Assembly (NCBI RefSeq): GCF_018613065.1
Contig: NZ_JAGGQW010000005.1
Location: forward strand, 1,337-10,983
Direction: 5' to 3'
Length of the DNA: 9,647 nucleotides
Source of the DNA: Bacillus sp. ISL-7
GTDB taxonomy: Bacteria; Bacillota; Bacilli; Bacillales_B; DSM-18226
The translations under genes and the position numbers were made by a program. Shown here one piece after another: positions 5,550 through 9,647 of the stretch (positions are counted from its first letter, which is position 1; the number at the start of each line of letters is the position of its first letter). The notes under the pieces are model-generated. The model ran no database searches and had not been told where the DNA came from. It saw nothing but the letters and a program-made list of their open reading frames with translations.

Positions 5550-5580
5550 AAGGGTCTCATTTTAGGTAGAGACCCTTTTT
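5550..5580 (+). terminator. Terminator after arsI
   Basis: AAGGGTCTC (5550-5558), 10-nt loop, GAGACCCTT (5569-5577), then Ts: a perfect 9-bp stem with a T-rich tail, 20 bp after the arsI stop. Confidence 0.9.
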
Positions 5581-5595
5581 ATAGGGGGTATATGT

Positions 5596-5811
5596 ATGAT
5601 AGTGAATCATGCAGGTGCATTAAAGAAGGAGTACTTTTTATCTTATTTAAACCTAATTAGACTTTCACGAAATTGTACGATTGAGCAAGCAAAAGAAATT
5701 GCGATGGAGCTATTTTTTCATTACAACACCGAGGAATACGGCTTACAAACGTATCAGCAGTTTTTAGCCGCATTTCAAGAACTAACAGATAAATTAAAAA
5801 AAGACCAGTAA
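5596..5811 (+). CDS. Unrecognised 71-residue protein
   Basis: Small soluble, helix-rich protein with a single Cys at about residue 27 and no signal peptide. The segment CTIEQAKEIAMELFFHYN (27-44) looks like a helix-turn-helix-sized or EF-like helical pair, but no family is recognised. ATG 5596 has GGGGG (5584-5588) 7 nt upstream. It begins 16 bp after the arsI terminator, so it may be read only by leak-through or from its own promoter. It ends 9 bp from the convergent HesB-like gene. Confidence 0.65.
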   Translation: MIVNHAGALKKEYFLSYLNLIRLSRNCTIEQAKEIAMELFFHYNTEEYGLQTYQQFLAAFQELTDKLKKDQ

Positions 5812-5820
5812 AGATCTTTT

Positions 5821-6099
5821 CTAACAGCATCTTCCCGTATTACCTATCATTGAAATTCCTTGACCATTTCCACTGCGATCAAGGATAAGGTCTTCGGTGT
5901 TTGGTTCAATATTAGGGTCGATTGCCACTATAATTTCATTTATAGTGACGATAATATCGTCTGCTTCTGGCTCATCCAGAGCCAGTCCAATCCTCGGCTG
6001 CCCTCAGCCAAAGCCATCAAAAAAGATACGAATGTTTTTAGCATTCTCTTCTTTGAACATTTTATTAAATTCATCACGTGCTTCATCAGTGATTTTCAT
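5821..6099 (-). CDS. HesB-like selenoprotein (in-frame TGA read as selenocysteine)
   Basis: The minus strand encodes 92 residues of the HesB-like/iron-sulfur biosynthesis (Fe-S_biosyn) fold, interrupted only by TGA at 6006-6004 (residue 32). The context is IRIFFDGFG-U-GQPRIGLALDEP. Family members I know, called HesB-like (seleno)protein, have Cys or selenocysteine at that exact position. The frame is otherwise clean on both sides and ends GNTGRCC then TAG 5821. The start is ATG 6099-6097 because AGGAGGG (6113-6107) is 7 nt upstream; ATG 6105 is too close. A SECIS-like hairpin follows the TGA. The gene lies downstream of arsC in the same orientation, beyond a terminator. Function of the family is unknown; a redox or metal/thiol role is inferred. 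The alternative is a Cys-to-stop pseudogene, but the SECIS argues against it. Selenocysteine machinery would lie outside the window. Confidence 0.85.
5967..5985 (-). promoter_or_regulatory. Bacterial SECIS element
   Basis: In the minus-strand RNA, CUGGCUC, loop UGGAU, GAGCCAG forms a perfect 7-bp stem inside the coding region. The stem starts 18 nt and the loop 25 nt after the UGA. The known bacterial SECIS pattern asks for about 16-37 nt from UGA to the apical loop, a small loop, and a G in its first two positions; here the second loop base is G. A second small hairpin (GGCUG/CAGCC, 6009-5996) includes the UGA itself. Confidence 0.75.
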
Positions 6100-6171
6100 G
6101 TCCATTCCCTCCTGCTTGTTTTACCTATTTATTTTAATCCACTTCTTTATAATAAAGTAAAAAAAATGCTT

Positions 6172-6208
6172 AATAATTAAAGCCAGGAGAGTATAAAGTC
6201 TCCTGGCT
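6172..6208 (-). terminator. Terminator of the arsR-aqpS-arsC operon
   Basis: A perfect 10-bp stem, AGCCAGGAGA (6181-6190 on plus) and TCTCCTGGCT (6199-6208), 8-nt loop. On the minus strand it is followed by TTAATTATTA. It lies 11 bp after the arsC stop and before the HesB-like gene. Confidence 0.85.
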
Positions 6209-6219
6209 ACTCAATCCTC

Positions 6220-6639
6220 TTACACACCAGTTTCAGCAAATCGCTTAATGCGTTCGCCGATTTCATCACGGACACGTTGGAAAAACGCCCATCTTTCTTC
6301 TTCAGTTCCTTCTGCCTTAGCAGGGTCATCAAAGCCCCAGTGAACTCGTTTTACATGTGTAGGAGTTACAGGGCAGTGGTCTGCTGCATGTCCACATAGC
6401 GTTACAACTAAATCAGCATTGTTTAATATGTCCGGATCTATTACATCAGATGTTTGCTTGGATATATCAATACCAGCTTCTTTCATCGCTTTAACAGCAT
6501 TAGGGTTTAATCCATGAGCTTCAAGCCCAGCACTCTTCACTTCCCACCCATTACTTAGATGTTTTTTAGCCCAACCTTCTGCCATTTGGCTACGGCATGA
6601 ATTACCAGTACAAAGAAAATAGATTGTTTTTTTAGACAT
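6220..6639 (-). CDS. arsC: Arsenate reductase, thioredoxin-coupled (LMW-phosphatase fold)
   Basis: 139 residues reducing arsenate to arsenite in the cytoplasm with thioredoxin as electron donor. The P-loop [15 protein letters not shown] (8-22) holds the nucleophile Cys10, Cys15 and Arg16. The redox relay cysteines are Cys82 and Cys89 ([11 protein letters not shown]), and the general-acid Asp105 is in GFDDPAK. All positions match the Staphylococcus pI258 / Bacillus subtilis numbering, so it should be active. The start is ATG 6639-6637 with AAAGGAG in front, overlapping the end of aqpS; only 13 bp separate the two genes, so they are coupled. It is the last gene before the terminator. Its arsenite product would leave through the adjacent aquaglyceroporin. 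Confidence 0.97.
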   Translation of the reverse strand: MSKKTIYFLCTGNSCRSQMAEGWAKKHLSNGWEVKSAGLEAHGLNPNAVKAMKEAGIDISKQTSDVIDPDILNNADLVVTLCGHAADHCPVTPTHVKRVHWGFDDPAKAEGTEEERWAFFQRVRDEIGERIKRFAETGV

Positions 6640-6652
6640 GATGTCTTCTCCT

Positions 6653-7294
6653 TTATTTTTCGTGTAGTATTTTATAAATTATTGCCGCACAAGCTGCTCC
6701 TAAAATAGTTGCGACAATATACACCCATAAATGTTGAGTTGTACCAGAAACGACGGCTGGACCGATCGATCTTGCTGGATTCATTGAAGCACCACAAATT
6801 GGACCCGCAAACATAGCTTCTAAACCGACTGTTGCACCAATGGCGATTCCCGCAAAGGATTTTACTGCTTTACCGTGGACCGCCGAACCGAAAATCACCA
6901 TCATTAAGAAAAATGTAAGTATAAATTCCAAAATAAAAGATTGACCCCACGAACCTCTCGGTAAAGTTGTTCCTAATGAAGCAATGTTTCCAAATAAAGA
7001 AAACAACGTCACACTTGCTGCAATCCCGGCAATTAATTGAGTGACAATATAATAAAGTGCATCCTTCTTATTTATATCCCCATGTATTAAAAAGCCAATA
7101 GTAACAGCCGGGTTAAAATGTGCACCAGAAAGGTGACCGAAAGTAAAAATTAATGCCATTACTACAAGTCCGAACGTAAGAGCTATTCCTACATGCGTTA
7201 AACTCTTAGTCAATTCATTTATTACGATAGCACCTGTTCCTGCAAAAACCAGAAAATAGGTTCCTAAAAATTCACTGATTAACTTTTTTTTCAT
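6653..7294 (-). CDS. aqpS: Aquaglyceroporin for arsenite export (AqpS-like MIP channel)
   Basis: 213-residue major-intrinsic-protein channel with six hydrophobic helices and both half-helix signatures: NPA at 61-63 ([10 protein letters not shown]) and NPA at 172-174 followed by the selectivity-filter Arg175 (MNPARSIGP). In ars operons such channels let uncharged arsenite flow out down its gradient, as described for Sinorhizobium meliloti AqpS with ArsC. The position between arsR and arsC, with no ArsB or Acr3 pump in the window, supports that role over glycerol uptake. ATG 7294-7292 is preceded by AAGGGGA, about 8 nt upstream. A channel works only when arsenate, not arsenite, is the external threat, so another pump may exist elsewhere in the genome. 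Confidence 0.88.
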   Translation of the reverse strand: MKKKLISEFLGTYFLVFAGTGAIVINELTKSLTHVGIALTFGLVVMALIFTFGHLSGAHFNPAVTIGFLIHGDINKKDALYYIVTQLIAGIAASVTLFSLFGNIASLGTTLPRGSWGQSFILEFILTFFLMMVIFGSAVHGKAVKSFAGIAIGATVGLEAMFAGPICGASMNPARSIGPAVVSGTTQHLWVYIVATILGAACAAIIYKILHEK

Positions 7295-7323
7295 ATTTTT
7301 AATCCCCTTGATGATTCAATTGC

Positions 7324-7671
7324 TTAACAACCACAACGAAGCGTAGGATTGCTTTTGTCAATCTGTTTGATTTTCTCTATCTGGTCTGGTACATGTTCCA
7401 AAATATCTTCTATAAGTCCATAAAAATCACTTTGTGAATTCAAGGAATAATAAATCCACTGACCTCTTCGTTCTTCCTTAACCATCCCTGCATCCTTTAA
7501 TTTACGAAGATGCTGGCTGATAGATGGTTGACTCATATCGAATACTTCAAGAAATTCACACACACAGCACTCTCGTTGTTTCAAAATAGCAACGATGGTT
7601 AGTCTTGTCTTATCACCTAATAATTTCAATGCATTAGCCGATCTCTCTAGATCCACTATTGATTTCAACAT
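7324..7671 (-). CDS. arsR: ArsR-family arsenite-responsive repressor
   Basis: 115-residue winged-helix repressor. The arsenite-binding motif ECCVCEF (34-40; Cys35, Cys36, Cys38) lies at the start of the recognition domain, followed by the DNA-binding helix SQPSISQHLRKLKDAGMV (47-64). This is the classic ELCVCDL-type site of plasmid R773/pI258 ArsR proteins. An additional CGC ends the protein (113-115). ATG 7671-7669 is preceded by GAGGAGGTG, an excellent binding site. It is the first gene of arsR-aqpS-arsC (29 bp to aqpS), with a large palindrome upstream for autoregulation. It releases DNA when As(III)/Sb(III) binds. Confidence 0.96.
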   Translation of the reverse strand: MLKSIVDLERSANALKLLGDKTRLTIVAILKQRECCVCEFLEVFDMSQPSISQHLRKLKDAGMVKEERRGQWIYYSLNSQSDFYGLIEDILEHVPDQIEKIKQIDKSNPTLRCGC

Positions 7672-7695
7672 AAAGCAACACCTCCTCTTAAAGAA

Positions 7696-7723
7696 ATATA
7701 AGTAAATAGTAATTTACTTATAT
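7696..7723. promoter_or_regulatory. ArsR operator
   Basis: Perfect 12-bp inverted repeat ATATAAGTAAAT (7696-7707), spacer AGTA, ATTTACTTATAT (7712-7723), just upstream of the arsR ribosome binding site. Size and position are those of ArsR/SmtB operators. It differs entirely from the TTGCAAATTGCAA sites, so the two halves of the island have separate control. The promoter boxes within it are not clear; TTGTAT (7736-7731) is a possible -35. Confidence 0.85.
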
Positions 7724-8017
7724 AAATTTCATACAATGCTTAGTTTTCTAATTTTTTGTTGAAGCAAAAAAACTTATGCATTTTGTTCATAAATCTGAAA
7801 TCAAGTTAATTAATACTAATCCACATTGATATATAACTATTCGCTTATATGGTAAATCAAATAATAATGTAATTCAAGAGGTTAATTGTAAAGTTAATGT
7901 AAATTAAAAACCAAAGTAGTATTTATTAATCGTATACTTTTATAGGTTTCAAACATCATTGAATCATTGTCCTCTGTTAGATTCTGAAAGTGTTTATTTT
8001 TATCTTTTCTTAATATA

Positions 8018-8150
8018 CTAACCTGCCATTATATATAGTATGAGTTTCTACCGTATTCAACGTAAGTAATGATACAAAAATGACCGAATTTCTATCTTTG
8101 CTAACACATTATATAGAGGTATTTTTTATAGTATTCAACGTATTCAAAGA
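8018..8150. repeat. Imperfect direct repeat, two units
   Basis: Units at 8018-8072 and 8101-8150 share CTAAC, then CATTATATA, and GTATTCAACGTA (8053-8064 and 8131-8142) in the same order. Function unknown. Confidence 0.45.
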
Positions 8151-8187
8151 TATGGAAATAGATATGTCTAACAGGGGAAAGATACGA

Positions 8188-8236
8188 CCTTGAAGTTTAG
8201 TGTGGAAGTGTACTCCTTCCAGACTAAACTTCAAGG
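8188..8236. repeat. Long inverted repeat / hairpin
   Basis: Perfect 14-bp arms CCTTGAAGTTTAGT (8188-8201) and ACTAAACTTCAAGG (8223-8236) enclose a second stem GGAAG/CTTCC (8204-8208, 8216-8220) and a 7-nt loop. It is immediately followed by GCGAAAGC, a GNRA-type mini-hairpin, and CTAGT/ACTAG complementarity (8237-8241 to 8273-8277). It is too long and too G-U free for chance, but no T-run follows, so it is not a simple terminator. Confidence 0.6.
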
Positions 8237-8430
8237 CTAGTAAGCGAAAGCGCGGTAGGGATGAAAGACAGACTAGTTGACTGATGAAGAGACTGCTAAA
8301 TCACAGGATCTATAGCTACCCAAAGAGGGCTTAATTCAAGTTCTTAAATCCCGTACCTATGAATACATGTAAACAACGATAAAAGGTGCATTCCTTCAGC
8401 ATTTTTTAAGTTGATACTATATATAAGCGT

Positions 8431-8515
8431 CTGTTAGCTGAACAAGAAAAAGCCACCATTATGGCAGCTCGTTCATCAACTCTTGCACCCGATAGTTAAA
8501 TAAGAAAATGGCGAA
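8431..8515 (+). repeat. Dispersed repeat, family B copy 2
   Basis: AACAAGAAAAAGCCACCA, TATGGCAGCTCGTTC, AACTCTTGCACCCG then TAGTTAAATAAG: the same order of blocks as 1534-1620, including the CCACCA...TGG mini-hairpin and the GCACCCG core. Confidence 0.7.
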
Positions 8516-8526
8516 AACAAGCTTTA

Positions 8527-8769
8527 TTATGGGTTAAATAAAACAATAAATAAAATATCAATTACCACGGCAAGAATTAAAGAAATAAGCTTACTCCACC
8601 ATTTTTCTTTAGAGAATATTAAAATCACAGCCGCAATTGTAAAAAACAACCACTTTGATGCGATTACACTAAAGTGCAATGTATCAGGTAAGAAAACAGT
8701 AGTCGCATAAAGCACTATTGCTAAAACTAATGAATAAATTAAAATCCTTAACGCCACCAAATAAATCAC
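8527..8769 (-). CDS. Small three-helix membrane protein, unknown
   Basis: About 80 residues if it starts at GTG 8769, which has AAAGG (8778-8774) just upstream though rather close. The frame is open to 8796, but that longer GTG start lies inside a dispersed repeat; TTG 8760 and GTG 8757 are other choices. Three hydrophobic segments (LRILIYSLVLAIVLYATTVFL, KWLFFTIAAVILIF and LISLILAVVIDILFIVLF) with a short loop SKEKWWSK. No motif gives a function. Flanked by repeats on both sides. Confidence 0.6.
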   Translation of the reverse strand: MIYLVALRILIYSLVLAIVLYATTVFLPDTLHFSVIASKWLFFTIAAVILIFSKEKWWSKLISLILAVVIDILFIVLFNP

Positions 8770-8792
8770 ACTACCTTTGTTGTTGAACTCTA

Positions 8793-8825
8793 GCACCCGT
8801 TACTTTAAGTGAAAACTTTCACAAT
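8793..8825 (+). repeat. Dispersed repeat, family A copy 3
   Basis: GCACCCGTTACTTTAAGTG (8793-8811) then AAAACTTTCACAATG, matching 864-898 and the left end of the 3365-3468 element. The block AACTCT before it matches the flank of family B copies. It lies at the 5' end of the small membrane-protein gene. Confidence 0.7.
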
Positions 8826-8885
8826 GTGCAATATATAAGAACAAGATTCAATGCTTTTATTTTTAGGAAATTTGTTATAATTTGA

Positions 8886-9362
8886 TTACTTGTTAGAAAA
8901 GCTTTTTGTATTATGACTAAAATTATTTATAAATTGAAAACCATAAAGCAATAATGCTCTTAAAGAGTTAAATACAAAGAATTGAAATTTTGTTAATTTT
9001 ACTAAGGAACCAATTTTATAACGGTCTAACAATTTTAATCCACCTAAAAATGTAAAACTAATGTGAAGAATTAGGTTAGAAATTATATACAATGGGAATT
9101 TACCAAAAGTCAGTTTTAACATCCAAAGACTTGTAACAATATATGGACCGAAATTAAAAAAGGTCATACCATCCAATGGTGGCACTACCTTATAAAATCG
9201 CCACCATTTTTTCTTTTCACCGTATAAATTTATTGCTTTGTTGAATGTTGCTATAAATATTGATGCTGGAAGAAATTTTTTTAATGAATTTCGACCAAAG
9301 AATGGAACTGTTAGCCCAGGTAAAATTAGCAAAGCGAAATAAAATAATTTTGAGTTTTTCAT
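8886..9362 (-). CDS. Integral membrane protein of unknown function
   Basis: 158 residues with about four hydrophobic segments (roughly 5-22, 70-87, 90-110 and 127-146), basic loops and a charged C-terminus. Distinctive stretches are FFGRNSLKKFLPASIFIATF and YGEKKKWWRFYKVVPPLDG, typical of a conserved Bacillus protein of unknown function that I cannot name. ATG 9362-9360 has a near-perfect site AAGGAGGTGAT. There are no co-directional neighbours close enough for an operon, and no clear terminator. Confidence 0.8.
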   Translation of the reverse strand: MKNSKLFYFALLILPGLTVPFFGRNSLKKFLPASIFIATFNKAINLYGEKKKWWRFYKVVPPLDGMTFFNFGPYIVTSLWMLKLTFGKFPLYIISNLILHISFTFLGGLKLLDRYKIGSLVKLTKFQFFVFNSLRALLLYGFQFINNFSHNTKSFSNK

Positions 9363-9433
9363 TATATCACCTCCTTATTTATGGTGTGTGCTTTTTTACC
9401 CACTTATCCAGATACTTTTATAAAACTTTATTT

Positions 9434-9490
9434 CACAAACCTGCCCCGTTACTTTAATAAGAAAAAGCCACCAAGTATGGCAGCTCGACC
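9434..9490 (+). repeat. Dispersed repeat, family B copy 3 (left half)
   Basis: ACAAACCTGCCCCGTTACTT, TAATAAGAAAAAGCCACCA, AGTATGGCAGCTCGACC: the left half of the family B consensus. The GCACCCG right end has decayed or is missing. Confidence 0.65.
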
Positions 9491-9528
9491 TTAAGCATAA
9501 GTCCCTTGTTGAAAAATACAGCACTGAA

Positions 9529-9647
9529 TTAATTATTTTTACAACAGATTTTTACCCTTTTTTTATACTCTAACCAGCGGATAAATTTTAAATTACCGAA
9601 TAACAGCCCATATAAAAAAGGATAGGAAATAGCAGATAACCATATAT
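9529..9647 (-). CDS. C-terminal end of an unidentified, probably membrane, protein
   Basis: A minus-strand frame is open from the right edge to TAA at 9531-9529, giving about 38 residues. A hydrophobic start (WLSAISYPFLYGLLFGNL) runs into a basic tail (KFIRWLEYKKRVKICCKNN). The composition looks like a last membrane helix plus cytoplasmic tail. The start lies outside the window and the reading is short, so this is tentative. Confidence 0.4.
   Translation of the reverse strand, partial: IWLSAISYPFLYGLLFGNLKFIRWLEYKKRVKICCKNN

Larger units (their letters stand above)
7724..8526. other. Long gene-free stretch
   Basis: About 800 bp of AT-rich DNA without a credible ORF. It contains an imperfect direct repeat of about 50 bp (8018-8072 and 8101-8150, both with GTATTCAACGTA), a long hairpin followed by structured-looking, more GC-rich sequence (8188-8345), and repeat family B (8431-8515). 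It could hold a non-coding RNA or the remnant of a mobile element. Confidence 0.5.

Noticed and set aside
5860..6180. Plus-strand ORFs of 87 and 106 residues
   Set aside because: They lie antisense to the HesB-like gene, have no ribosome binding site, and encode no recognisable protein. The minus-strand frame explains the region.
8281..8287. CTGATGA, part of a hammerhead ribozyme core
   Set aside because: The second conserved box (GAAA after stem II) and closing stems could not be found at the right spacing.
1..9647. CRISPR array, tRNA or rRNA genes
   Set aside because: No regularly spaced repeats, and no tRNA or rRNA sequence was recognised on either strand.

Overview
The window looks like chromosomal or island DNA from a low-GC, endospore-forming Bacillaceae member (Bacillus in the broad sense). 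The evidence is AT-rich intergenic DNA, strong AGGAGG-type ribosome binding sites, TTG/GTG starts, a CspB/CspD-type cold-shock protein, a DUF3231 protein, and a thioredoxin-coupled arsenate reductase of the Bacillus/Staphylococcus type. Species cannot be named from this sequence.

Layout. Left part (1-3540): the tail of an unidentified, possibly transposase, ORF; a cold-shock gene (minus); an SF0329-like small protein (minus); then a two-gene plus-strand unit of a DUF3231 protein and a four-helix membrane protein. Middle part (3539-7723): an arsenic island. It begins with a divergent pair, arsN1 (arsinothricin N-acetyltransferase type, minus) and a MarR regulator carrying two Cys-Cys pairs (plus). 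Next come a small peptide ending in CCCCAC and arsI (C-As lyase type, plus). After an unrecognised 71-residue protein come, on the minus strand, arsR-aqpS-arsC, a strong terminator, and a HesB-like protein gene. Right part (7740-9647): about 800 bp of non-coding AT-rich DNA with a long hairpin and repeats, two small membrane proteins (minus), and the tail of another minus-strand protein running off the edge.

The most striking observation is the minus-strand gene at 5821-6099. It reads as a HesB-like protein with an in-frame TGA (6004-6006) exactly where this family has Cys or selenocysteine. A 7-bp stem with a UGGAU loop starts 18 nt downstream, with 25 nt between UGA and loop, which fits the bacterial SECIS consensus. 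Ordinary ORF calling would miss it. I read it as a selenoprotein next to arsenic-detoxification genes.

The second is the organoarsenical half of the island. The same odd operator-like sequence, TTGCAAATTGCAA, sits in the arsN1/marR intergenic region and before the peptide-arsI unit. The MarR, the peptide, ArsI and the HesB-like protein all carry vicinal cysteines. I infer a MarR-controlled organoarsenical (methylarsenite/arsinothricin) regulon beside a separate ArsR-controlled inorganic-arsenic operon that uses AqpS rather than ArsB/Acr3 for efflux.

Intergenic DNA also carries two related dispersed repeat families built around GCACCCGTTACTT, with at least six copies, one of them a 104-bp element with 10-bp terminal inverted repeats.
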